Assembly: GCA_009392775.1 (NCBI GenBank)
Contig: VFFT01000112.1
Location: forward strand, 1-9,902
Reading direction: 5' to 3'
Length of the DNA stretch: 9,902 nucleotides
Source: SAR202 cluster bacterium
GTDB taxonomy: Bacteria > Chloroflexota > Dehalococcoidia > UBA3495
Shown: piece after piece, positions 1 to 7,570 of the stretch
Layout of the letters: every line of letters starts with the position of its first letter
How positions within the stretch are numbered: the stretch's first letter is position 1
Made by a program: the position numbers and the translations under genes
The notes under the pieces: generated by a model
What the model was told of the DNA's origin: nothing
Database searches by the model: none
The model's input: only the letters and a program-made list of their open reading frames with translations

Positions 1-1556
1 ATTCTTTATCCTCTAGTCATTTGGCGGATGCTCTAAAGAGTTCTTGTGGGGACGCCCTTATATTACTAAATAGATCTCAAGATTTTACACTTTTACACAT
101 AGACAATGGTAAACCGGTTTTTATGGATGCGTCTGGTTTAGTCGGATTAAGTACATTTGATACAGAAAAATCTGTTAAGGATCGGATTGGTAAGAATGTT
201 AGGGTAGCATCTATTGGTCCGGCAGGCGAAAATCAGGTGTTGTATGCCAGTATAGCTAATGATGGTGGGCGTCAGGCAGGAAGATGTGGCCTGGGAGCGG
301 TAATGGGCTTCAAAAATATTAAGGCGTTAGCAATAAACGGTGAAATGACCACTCAGATATATGACCCTGAAGGGGTTGAGCGTTATAGAAGAAAAATATC
401 GGCTAAGAGTCTTGGAGAAGGTACTGATAAATATAGAAATTTAGGTACTATGGCAAATGTTTCTTTATTTAATCGCTTCGGAATACTGCCAACAAAGAAT
501 TTTCAACAGGCTACTTTTGAGAATGCAGATAAGATCAGTGGAGAGGAATTATTTGAAAAGCATTTTGAGAAAAATGCATATTGTTCGAATTGCACTATAG
601 GATGTGAAAAGATTCTTGTAACCACGGATAACGGAAAGAAAAATACTGGACGAATGGAATATGAGAGTTTATTTGCGTTTGGGCCACTCTGCAACGTCGA
701 CGACCCTAATACCATAATCCGCGCGGCAAGATTATGTGACGAATTAGGAATGGACACTGTTAGTTGTGGCGCGACTATCGCGTGGGCTATGGAGTGCTAT
801 GAAAAAGGCATTTCGATTGATGGCCAGGATGAGGGTATAAATCTCAGTTTTTTAGAATCTCGGGATCTGTTGAAAACGGTATCTATGATAGGTCATCGCG
901 AAGGCATTGGGGATTTACTCGCTTTAGGAAGTAAACGTGCTTCTGAAATAATCGGTGAACGGTCGGATCGTTGGGCTATGCATGTTAAAGGGCTGGAGAT
1001 GCCGGGATATGAACCTCGATCTCTAAAAACTATGGCGCTTGGATTTGCAATAACTCCACGTGGTGCTTGTCATAATCGAACCTCCGGATATGAAGCCGAC
1101 TTGTCTGGATCAGTGGATAGATTCGGAGCGGACAATCGTAGGTCAGAAGTGGCAGTTTCTGGTGAAGATTTCACAGCGGTTTTAGATTCGCTAGTTTGGT
1201 GCAAGTTTTTACGTAAGGCGTTTGATGACTTTTACTCAGATTCCGCTGAAGCTTATAACTTAATTACCGGGCTTGATATTACTCCAGCTGAGTTGAAAGT
1301 GTGTGGTGAGCGGATAAATAATCTGAAAAAGTTGTTTAACATCCGAGAAGGTTGGCGTCGTTGTGACGACACACTTCCGCATAGGATACTAAATGAACCT
1401 CTCCCAGACGGCGTAATGCCCGGGGTGGTCTTGAGTCAAGAAGAACTGGACACAATGGTGGAAGGTTACTACGTTTGTAGGGGTTGGACTAAGGATGGAT
1501 TAATACCATCTTCAAAAATGCGTGAATTGGGGCTAGATTCACTTTTAGTAAATTGA
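1..1556 (+). CDS. Aldehyde:ferredoxin oxidoreductase family protein (tungsten/molybdenum pterin enzyme), 5'-truncated by window edge
   Basis: AOR-family enzymes oxidise an aldehyde (or a related substrate) at a bis-pyranopterin W or Mo centre and pass electrons to an adjacent [4Fe-4S] cluster; they are cytoplasmic. The frame is open from base 3 with no stop, and the first possible start (TTG at 21) falls inside the conserved N-terminal domain, so roughly 100 residues are missing upstream. Counting from that TTG, the cluster ligands are C188, C191 and C195 (CSNCTIGC) and C394 in LDSLVWCKF. A pterin-binding DxxGL-type motif is seen at D240-ELGMD, and the second is degenerate (D389-SLVWC). Other family signatures are MEYESLFAFGPLC near 212, PGYEPR near 328, ITPRGACH near 344, NIREGWRRCDDTLPHR near 440 and a YYVCRGWTKDG tail near 483. 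It leads the visible operon; the next gene begins 22 bp later and encodes a NuoE-like electron-transfer subunit. That suggests NAD-linked rather than purely ferredoxin-linked use. Family assignment is secure; the substrate and the choice of metal cannot be read from sequence. Confidence 0.93.
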   Translation, partial: SLSSSHLADALKSSCGDALILLNRSQDFTLLHIDNGKPVFMDASGLVGLSTFDTEKSVKDRIGKNVRVASIGPAGENQVLYASIANDGGRQAGRCGLGAVMGFKNIKALAINGEMTTQIYDPEGVERYRRKISAKSLGEGTDKYRNLGTMANVSLFNRFGILPTKNFQQATFENADKISGEELFEKHFEKNAYCSNCTIGCEKILVTTDNGKKNTGRMEYESLFAFGPLCNVDDPNTIIRAARLCDELGMDTVSCGATIAWAMECYEKGISIDGQDEGINLSFLESRDLLKTVSMIGHREGIGDLLALGSKRASEIIGERSDRWAMHVKGLEMPGYEPRSLKTMALGFAITPRGACHNRTSGYEADLSGSVDRFGADNRRSEVAVSGEDFTAVLDSLVWCKFLRKAFDDFYSDSAEAYNLITGLDITPAELKVCGERINNLKKLFNIREGWRRCDDTLPHRILNEPLPDGVMPGVVLSQEELDTMVEGYYVCRGWTKDGLIPSSKMRELGLDSLLVN

Positions 1557-1578
1557 TGTTTGACGATTATATGGGACA

Positions 1579-2022
1579 GTGGTGATTGTATTGGAACGGA
1601 AAGAATTACGGCCAATGCTGGTAGCAAAGTATCCTCGCGAAAAAACCTATTTATTGCCTGTGCTTCATTTTATTCAAGAAGAGTTTGATTTCATACCAGA
1701 ATGGACTCTCCAGATAGTTAGTTGGCACTTAAAGGTCCCAGCTAGTGAGGTATATGGTGCGGCAACAAGTTATTCAGATATCAAGTTTTTTGTCGATGAC
1801 AGACAAACTGTCAGAATATGCTCAGGGTTGTCATGCTGGTACATGGGAGGAAAGGGTATATATGATCAGTTATCCTCTGTCCTAGGGGATGATGTATCTA
1901 TACAGATTACCGATTGTGCATTTACATGTTCTATGGCTCCGCTAGTAGAAGTGGAAGGGCAATGGTTTTCTCGTGCAACTGAAAAAAGTGTACTAAGCCA
2001 AATTACTAAAAGGTCAGATTAA
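1579..2022 (+). CDS. fdsG: NuoE/FdsG-like [2Fe-2S] thioredoxin-fold subunit of an NAD-linked formate dehydrogenase/diaphorase
   Basis: This is a small electron-transfer subunit that partners a NuoF-type flavoprotein, here encoded 1 bp downstream. The 147-residue product has the helical NuoE N-terminus (KYPREKTYLLPVLHFIQEEF near 18-36), the VYGAATSYSD segment near 58-67, and all four [2Fe-2S] ligands as C81-x4-C86 and C113-x3-C117. The interval between the Cys pairs is 26 residues, shorter than the 35 of E. coli NuoE, and the usual LGA between the last two Cys is AFT. The first in-frame starts are two consecutive GTG codons at 1579 and 1582, with a weak GGGA at 1573-1576 that fits 1582 better. 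An ATG at 1615 would also keep the whole domain. The more upstream ATG at 1571 is out of frame and stops at once. No other complex I genes are present, so a soluble dehydrogenase is favoured over respiratory complex I. The subunit might also serve the AOR encoded just upstream. Confidence 0.9.
   Translation: MVIVLERKELRPMLVAKYPREKTYLLPVLHFIQEEFDFIPEWTLQIVSWHLKVPASEVYGAATSYSDIKFFVDDRQTVRICSGLSCWYMGGKGIYDQLSSVLGDDVSIQITDCAFTCSMAPLVEVEGQWFSRATEKSVLSQITKRSD
2010..2013 (+). promoter_or_regulatory. Probable Shine-Dalgarno site for the NuoF/FdsB-like gene
   Basis: AAGG lies within the last codons of the NuoE-like gene, 10 nt before the ATG at 2024. With a 1-bp gap between the stop and the next start, this fits translational coupling of the two diaphorase subunits, which are needed in equal amounts. 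The match is short, so confidence is moderate. Confidence 0.5.
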
Positions 2023-2023
2023 T

Positions 2024-3628
2024 ATGATTGACCCGATGGTCTCATCTTACGAACAAATGGTTTTTGATGCAGTTACGAGACTGGAGAACCGAATAGGTAG
2101 AACTAGGGTGGTGGTTCAGGTTGGTCAATGTAGCGCTTCAGTGGGAGCGTCTTTATTAGCGGATGAGTTGAAGAACGGTCTTAATATAGGGGATTTTGAT
2201 GTCGTAAAAACTGGATGTGATGGTGCGTGTTTCGCTGCACCGCAAGTGATAGTGAATTATCAATCTGGGGATGTCTCTTACTTCCAGAATGTCAATTATA
2301 CAGATTTGACAGAAATACGGAATTCGCTGGTCAATAACGAATGTAGAAAGCCTGGTGTTAATTTAGAACGTTTCTTTTCGCTTCAACACCTAAGCCTGAT
2401 GTCTGGCGTTGGCGATATAGATCCTTATTCTCTGGACGAATATTTGTCTTACGGAGGTTACCACGGTTTATTGAAGGCGTTATGTATGACACCTGCTGAC
2501 GTGACACTAGAAGTCGCTCAATCGGGTTTATTGGGGCGCGGAGGGGCATATTTTCCAACATCAAGAAAGTGGGAGACCGCGCGCAATACGGATTCGCCGG
2601 AAAGATTTTTGGTAGTAAATGCTGAGGAAGGTGAACCAGGCCTTTTTAAGGATAGACATATATTAGAAGGGATGCCTCATCGATTGTTGGAAGGAGCATT
2701 GATAGCTGCATACGCTAGCGGATGTTCAAAATGTTATGTTTATGTCAATGCGGAGGCCAATTTGTCATCAGCAAGGCTTTCTGAAGCTATTCGCTTAGCT
2801 CAAGCTACTGGATTGATCGGAAACCATATATTAGGGTCTGATTTTAATTGTACTGTTGAATTGAGGATAGGAGCAGGTGGCTATGTTTGCGGGGAAGAAA
2901 CCACGCTAATAAATACAATGGAAGGTGTCAGGCGTGAACCGAGATTAAAACCGCCGTTTCCAGTTGAGTCTGGGCTTTTTCAGAAACCTACAGTAATAAA
3001 TAACGTTGAAACGTTGGCAAATGTTCCTGCCATATTGTTGAACGGGGCGACGAGTTTCGCTCAGATAGGATTACCAGAAGCCACTGGAACAAAGCTTTAT
3101 AGTCTTAGTGGTTCCGTTTGTCGTCCTGGCCTTATGGAATTACCTATGGGAGCTACACTTCGCCAAATCGTGGTTGATGTTGGTGGAGGGAACCTCCCTG
3201 AGAAATCAGCAAAACTATTGGCGGTTGGAGGTCCTTCCAGTGGAGTGTTGCCCATCTCTGAAATTGATACGCAAATGAAACCCGGCTGGTTGCACGAAAG
3301 TGGTGTAGTTATGGGGGGAGGCGGGGTAATTGTTCTGGATGAAGAAGTTCCAGTAAAAGAGGTTGTTAGGTCTCTTGCTCAATATAACGCTTCAGAATCT
3401 TGTGGTAAATGCACACCTTGCCGAGAAGGTACACCTAGGGTGGTCGAGATGCTATCGCAGTTAGAAGAAGATGACGATTCTACAAAGACTATCCAAGACT
3501 TAGAGTTACTGTCTGATATCTTAGCGGGAGCTTCTTTGTGCGGATTAGGGCAGATGGCCGGAAATGTCGTGAAAAGTGGTCTCTATTTTTTTAGAGATGA
3601 ATTGACTGGTAAAAAAGAAAAGATGTGA
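2024..3628 (+). CDS. fdsB: NuoF/FdsB-like FMN- and NADH-binding [4Fe-4S] subunit
   Basis: This is the flavoprotein subunit that exchanges electrons between Fe-S clusters and NAD(H). The 534 residues run in order: an N-terminal thioredoxin-like domain (about 25-95) with C36, C65 and C69; the nucleotide-binding loop GRGGAYFPTSRKW at 171-183; the FMN-site NAEEGEPGLFKDR at 199-211; GAGGYVCGEETTL at 283-295; a SLBB-type segment near 355-400; and the C-terminal [4Fe-4S] motif C460-x2-C463-x2-C466 with C506. The length fits FdsB of soluble NAD-dependent formate dehydrogenases better than the shorter complex I NuoF. It ends without a C-terminal ferredoxin domain, unlike many electron-bifurcating HydB/BfuB-type subunits. 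The ATG is preceded by AAGG at 2010-2013 with a 10-nt spacer, and the NuoE-like gene stops 1 bp before it, indicating coupled translation. Oddities are a Tyr in place of the usual Gly in GRGGAGFP, and only three visible Cys in the N-terminal domain. Confidence 0.93.
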   Translation: MIDPMVSSYEQMVFDAVTRLENRIGRTRVVVQVGQCSASVGASLLADELKNGLNIGDFDVVKTGCDGACFAAPQVIVNYQSGDVSYFQNVNYTDLTEIRNSLVNNECRKPGVNLERFFSLQHLSLMSGVGDIDPYSLDEYLSYGGYHGLLKALCMTPADVTLEVAQSGLLGRGGAYFPTSRKWETARNTDSPERFLVVNAEEGEPGLFKDRHILEGMPHRLLEGALIAAYASGCSKCYVYVNAEANLSSARLSEAIRLAQATGLIGNHILGSDFNCTVELRIGAGGYVCGEETTLINTMEGVRREPRLKPPFPVESGLFQKPTVINNVETLANVPAILLNGATSFAQIGLPEATGTKLYSLSGSVCRPGLMELPMGATLRQIVVDVGGGNLPEKSAKLLAVGGPSSGVLPISEIDTQMKPGWLHESGVVMGGGGVIVLDEEVPVKEVVRSLAQYNASESCGKCTPCREGTPRVVEMLSQLEEDDDSTKTIQDLELLSDILAGASLCGLGQMAGNVVKSGLYFFRDELTGKKEKM

Positions 3629-3642
3629 CAAGATGAAGTGTA

Positions 3643-4788
3643 ATGGAACTCATATACAGTAAAGAGGTCAAGGTTATCGGAATGATTGGCGTTGTGAAAG
3701 AGGCGTCTATTAATTCGGGAGCCAGTTTAAGTGTTTTTGGTGGAGGTATAAATCCTGGCGGTGAGGTATTGCCTGGGATAGACCCTGATTATATAGCAGA
3801 ATTTGCTGTGACTCATGAGAAATCTGATTTTGATATGGTTTTGACAGGATATTCTTCTAGTACTCCGGATGGTTTTGAGGTTGCAGGCTATGCTGCATCA
3901 AAAACTGAAAAACTGGGTTATTTGATAGCTCATAGGCCTGGGTTCGTTGCACCTACACTGGCTGCCAGAAAGATTGCGACACTTGATCAACTTACCAAGG
4001 GTAGGATTGCTGTACATATTATATCTGGGGGCAGCGATATAGAGCAGAGACAGGATGGTGACTGGTTGGACCATGACTCCCGTTATAGGCGTACTGACGA
4101 ATATATTTCTGTACTTAAAGATATTTGGTCAGGAGTAGAACCGTTAGATCGTGAAGGCGAATTTTATTCCTATAATGGTGCTATGAGCACGGTTTCTTGC
4201 TACCAGCAACCGCGTGTGCCTTTGTTTTTCGGAGGAGCTTCATCTGCGGCTTTAGATATCGGAAGTAGGCAAGCTGATTTTTATGCTTTTCTTGGAGAAC
4301 CTTTAGACGTTATTAAACAGCGGATAATTGATATTAGAAAGCGTGCCAAGCAGCATAGCAATGATATTAGATTTAGCATATCATTCCGGCCAATCATAGG
4401 ACGAACTGAATCCGAAGCGTGGGAGAAGGCATATGACATACTTGATAGAATCAAGAGTGCGACTCAAGGGAAAATAGCACCTGGGGAATCTGCACGCGCC
4501 CAATCTATGTTATCAAAGAGGTTAGTTGAATTTGCAAAGGAAAAAGATATATACGATAAACGATTATGGATGCCGATTGCTTATGCCAGCGGAGGAGCAG
4601 GAAATACAACTTGTCTAGTAGGTACGGTAAGTCAAGTAGTAGATTCACTAATGGAATATTACAAAGCAGGGTGTACGGCTTTTATACTGAGAGGGTTTGA
4701 CCCTATAGTTGATGCACTTGAATATGGAAAACACTTGATTCCTTTATTACGTAATCAGGTCGCTGCTCTCAACAAATCGAAATCATAA
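3643..4788 (+). CDS. SsuD-like LLM-class flavin-dependent oxidoreductase/monooxygenase
   Basis: This is a TIM-barrel flavin enzyme of the bacterial luciferase-like superfamily, alkanesulfonate-monooxygenase (SsuD) branch; such enzymes typically use FMNH2 and O2. Family signatures in the 381-residue product are LIAHRPGFVAPTLAARKIAT near 94-113, LTKGRIAVHIISGG at 117-130, DHDSRYRRTDEYISVLKDIW near 143-162, PLFFGGASSAA near 193-203, GEP at 218-220 and GGAGNTTCLVGT at 317-328. By my recalled alignment to E. coli SsuD, the residues linked to desulfonation are all changed: Arg226 to S247, His228 to R249, Arg297 to S316, Tyr331 to F352 and His333 to P354. Fold and flavin binding are likely kept while the substrate differs. 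Its position inside an fds operon, 14 bp after the B subunit, is unusual. The start may be ATG 3643 or the in-frame ATG at 3682, which has a better-spaced AAGG (3670-3673). No FMN reductase gene is visible. An F420-dependent member of the fold cannot be excluded. Confidence 0.9.
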   Translation: MELIYSKEVKVIGMIGVVKEASINSGASLSVFGGGINPGGEVLPGIDPDYIAEFAVTHEKSDFDMVLTGYSSSTPDGFEVAGYAASKTEKLGYLIAHRPGFVAPTLAARKIATLDQLTKGRIAVHIISGGSDIEQRQDGDWLDHDSRYRRTDEYISVLKDIWSGVEPLDREGEFYSYNGAMSTVSCYQQPRVPLFFGGASSAALDIGSRQADFYAFLGEPLDVIKQRIIDIRKRAKQHSNDIRFSISFRPIIGRTESEAWEKAYDILDRIKSATQGKIAPGESARAQSMLSKRLVEFAKEKDIYDKRLWMPIAYASGGAGNTTCLVGTVSQVVDSLMEYYKAGCTAFILRGFDPIVDALEYGKHLIPLLRNQVAALNKSKS

Positions 4789-4796
4789 CTAATTAT

Positions 4797-7562
4797 GTGA
4801 TTGAAGATATGACAATACACTTAATTCTAGATGGGCAAAAAGTTGATATAGAAGAAGGTCAATCGGTACTGGATGTTATCAACTCGTCTGGAACCTATAT
4901 CCCCCAATTGTGCAAAGATCCCGATATGAAACCGATCGGCGCCTGCCGTACGTGCATAGTGGAAATCGAAGGTGTTCGAGGTATGCCGGCATCATGTTCA
5001 ACACCTGCTATCAACGGGATGGTGGTGGACACCAATAGCTCCGGAGTTGAGCGAATCCGAAAAGGAATATTGGATTTAACCCTTGGCATGGTTCGAGACG
5101 ATATAGATCTAGGTCAACTTAAACAGGCGTCTGATAAGTATGGATTGTCATCTACCACGTGGGCGACTCGAGATAGGGAGGAATCTGATACTAGCAACCC
5201 AGTCTTTGATATTAGTATGGACGCCTGCATATTGTGCGCTAGATGCGTTAATGCTTGTCAAGACTCACATCAGTTTATTGGTGCGATAGATCACTTGGGT
5301 ACCGGGACTGGAAGCAGAATTGGCACATTTATGGATAAGCCTCTGGTGGAGTCTATATGTACTACTTGTGGCCAGTGTCTTTCAGTTTGTCCCACAGGGG
5401 CTATCCATTTAAAGTCCGCAGTACCTGTGGAAATACGCTCGAAAGAAACATTACCTGTTTTAAATCCTGTATCTTCAACGTGCCCCTATTGTGGTGTGGG
5501 GTGCGGAATACAAATATCAACTGATGCTGACGAGAATATCATAGAGGTGTTCGATGATCCAGATAATTTGTCCAGTGTGGGGATGTTGTGTGTTAAAGGC
5601 AGATTTGGGCAGGGCTTTGTAACGCATTCTGATAGATTGAAGGAACCATTAATTCGTCGGGACGGAGTCTTAATGCCGGCTACATGGGAGGATGCTTTAG
5701 ATCTGATCGCTAGTAGGTTGATTGACTATCTAGGAGGCGCTTTTGGAACTCTGTGTTCTGCCAAGGCAACTAATGAGGATGGATATGTGCAACAAAAGTT
5801 TTCCAGGTTGATAATGCAGAGCAATAATATCGATCATTGCACGCGTCTATGCCATTCTCCATCGGTTGAGGCAATGTTGGATTCTTTAGGTAGTGGTGCG
5901 ACAAGCAATTCATATACTGATTATGAAGATGCACGCTGCTTGGTAGTAATCGGTTGTGATCCAACTTCTAACCATCCTGTAGCGGCATCGAGGATGCGTA
6001 GAGCAATAGTCGAACGGGGAGCGAAACTGATTGTCATAAACCCTCGTCGAATAGATATGTGTGATTATGCAGATATTTGGCTTCGGCCTATGCCCGGCAC
6101 TGATGTCGCATTACTCAATGGGATAGCTAATGTCATTATAAAAGAAGGGTTACTGGATCGTTCTTTTGTTATGGACAGGACTGAAGGTTATGAGGCTTGG
6201 TGCAAGATTATTCAAGAATATAGCCCGCAGAAAGTTGAAGATATTACTGGTATAACACAGCAGGATCTGATAGATGCTGCTAGAACTTATGCCAATCCAC
6301 CTCCGACTCGATCAGGTCCAGGACTAGAAACAGGAGGTTCTTGCCTAATCTGGGGGATGGGCATCACTCAGCACACAAATGGCACGGCGAACGCTCATGG
6401 GTTACTGAACTTGGCTCTGGTTTCCGGGCAGATAGGGAAACGTGGGGCTGGAATATCTCCGCTAAGAGGTCAAAATAATGTGCAGGGATGCGGAGATTCA
6501 GGATGTTTGCCTGACAGTTTGCCTGGATATCAGGGCTTGCGGCCTGAATCGATACGAAAATTCGAAGATGCGTGGGGGCAAAATCTTCCGAGTACAAAAG
6601 GGCTTGTCGTCACCGAAATGGTTGAATCGATAGGAAAATCCGAAGGGATTAAGGCCATGTATATTACTGGCGAAAATCCCCTGCTGAGTGAGCCAGATCT
6701 TAATCATGCTGAAAAAATGTTTGCGCAGTTGGATTTTCTTGTCGTTCAAGATATTTTTCTTCACGAAACGGCACAGATAGCTGATGTGGTATTACCGGCT
6801 GTCAGCTATGCTGAGAAAGATGGAACATTTACTAATAGTGAGAGACGGGTGCAGAGGATTAGACAGGCGATCAACCCCATAGGTCAAGGTAGAGCCGATT
6901 GGGAAATAATTTCCGAATTGGGAGTCAGGGTTAGTGAGAAATTGGGATTAGGTTTAGAAGCCCAATTTCGTTATAAAAATCCTGAGCAAATATTCTCAGA
7001 AATGGCTGGCTTAACACCAATAATATCTGGTATAAATTACAAGCGTATTCAGAAATCTGGAATCCAGTGGCCATGCCCTGATGTTGATCACCCAGGGACC
7101 GAATTCTTATATGAAAAGACATTCCCCAGAGGTGACCGAGCTAAATTTGTGCCTTTCGAACAAGGGCCTATCGCTGCAGAACGTCCCAATAAACGTTTCC
7201 CAATTATGCTTAATACTGGCCGAGTTCTTTACCATTGGCATGGAGGGACTATCACCCGTAGAGTAGTTAATTTAATGGCTCGATCACCAGAATTACAGGT
7301 ATCAGTAAGCCCTGCGGATGCGGAGAAGTACGGCCTGGTGGATGGACAAAACATTAAAGTAACTTCGCGACGTGGAGAGCTAACAGGAATAGCTTTGGTT
7401 ACTGACAAAATGCGGGAAGGAGAGATCTTCATCCCATTTGTTAAGCTATCCGAGTCGGCAGCTAATTTCTTGACCAATGCTGCTTATGATCCTACGTCAA
7501 AAATACCCGAATACAAGGTGTGCGCTGTTAATATTGAACGCGCCCAGTCGAGCAACGTTTAA
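4797..7562 (+). CDS. fdsA: NAD-dependent formate dehydrogenase catalytic (alpha) subunit, FdsA/FdhF type, with N-terminal ferredoxin domains
   Basis: This is the molybdenum or tungsten bis-MGD subunit that oxidises formate to CO2 and passes electrons along Fe-S clusters to FdsG/FdsB. In the 921 residues: an N-terminal [2Fe-2S] ferredoxin domain (C39, C50, C53, C67); two [4Fe-4S] motifs (C144, C147, C150, C154 and C188, C191, C194, C198); the Mo-domain [4Fe-4S] site (C229, C232, C236, C265); the metal ligand C352 followed by catalytic H353 in HCTRLCHSPSV; and R557 in PLRGQNNVQGCGD, matching the Sec140/His141/Arg333 triad of E. coli FdhF with Cys for Sec. A MopB C-terminal domain runs from about 800 to 915. 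The His-Cys [4Fe-4S] site usual in NuoG/FdsA between the ferredoxin and double-cluster domains is absent: residues 68-143 contain no Cys. GTG at 4797 is the furthest start, but ATG at 4809 (Met5, MTIHLILDG) matches the usual N-terminus better; neither has a strong ribosome site. It is the last gene of the operon. Confidence 0.94.
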   Translation: MIEDMTIHLILDGQKVDIEEGQSVLDVINSSGTYIPQLCKDPDMKPIGACRTCIVEIEGVRGMPASCSTPAINGMVVDTNSSGVERIRKGILDLTLGMVRDDIDLGQLKQASDKYGLSSTTWATRDREESDTSNPVFDISMDACILCARCVNACQDSHQFIGAIDHLGTGTGSRIGTFMDKPLVESICTTCGQCLSVCPTGAIHLKSAVPVEIRSKETLPVLNPVSSTCPYCGVGCGIQISTDADENIIEVFDDPDNLSSVGMLCVKGRFGQGFVTHSDRLKEPLIRRDGVLMPATWEDALDLIASRLIDYLGGAFGTLCSAKATNEDGYVQQKFSRLIMQSNNIDHCTRLCHSPSVEAMLDSLGSGATSNSYTDYEDARCLVVIGCDPTSNHPVAASRMRRAIVERGAKLIVINPRRIDMCDYADIWLRPMPGTDVALLNGIANVIIKEGLLDRSFVMDRTEGYEAWCKIIQEYSPQKVEDITGITQQDLIDAARTYANPPPTRSGPGLETGGSCLIWGMGITQHTNGTANAHGLLNLALVSGQIGKRGAGISPLRGQNNVQGCGDSGCLPDSLPGYQGLRPESIRKFEDAWGQNLPSTKGLVVTEMVESIGKSEGIKAMYITGENPLLSEPDLNHAEKMFAQLDFLVVQDIFLHETAQIADVVLPAVSYAEKDGTFTNSERRVQRIRQAINPIGQGRADWEIISELGVRVSEKLGLGLEAQFRYKNPEQIFSEMAGLTPIISGINYKRIQKSGIQWPCPDVDHPGTEFLYEKTFPRGDRAKFVPFEQGPIAAERPNKRFPIMLNTGRVLYHWHGGTITRRVVNLMARSPELQVSVSPADAEKYGLVDGQNIKVTSRRGELTGIALVTDKMREGEIFIPFVKLSESAANFLTNAAYDPTSKIPEYKVCAVNIERAQSSNV

Positions 7563-7570
7563 ACTTCTAG

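Noticed and set aside
21..23. TTG as true start of the AOR gene
   Set aside because: The frame is open upstream to the window edge and the TTG lies inside the conserved N-terminal domain, so the gene is cut by the window.
7229..7477. Antisense reading frame within the formate dehydrogenase gene
   Set aside because: It lies wholly opposite the conserved MopB C-terminal domain, with no ribosome site or family resemblance; the other short antisense frames are the same kind of shadow.
7522..7543. Bulged inverted repeat GCGC-T-GTT / AAC-GCGC as a terminator for the minus-strand genes
   Set aside because: It lies within conserved formate dehydrogenase codons (VCAVNIERA) and has no T-run after it on the minus strand; chance pairing is likely.
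2024..7562. Part of respiratory complex I (nuoE-nuoF-nuoG)
   Set aside because: The large subunit keeps the formate dehydrogenase metal ligand Cys352, His353 and Arg557, and no membrane or quinone-module genes are present. The soluble formate dehydrogenase fits better.
2024..7562. Bifurcating [FeFe]-hydrogenase (HydABC)
   Set aside because: The large subunit has a molybdopterin domain and no H-cluster motifs, and the NuoF-like protein lacks the C-terminal ferredoxin domain.
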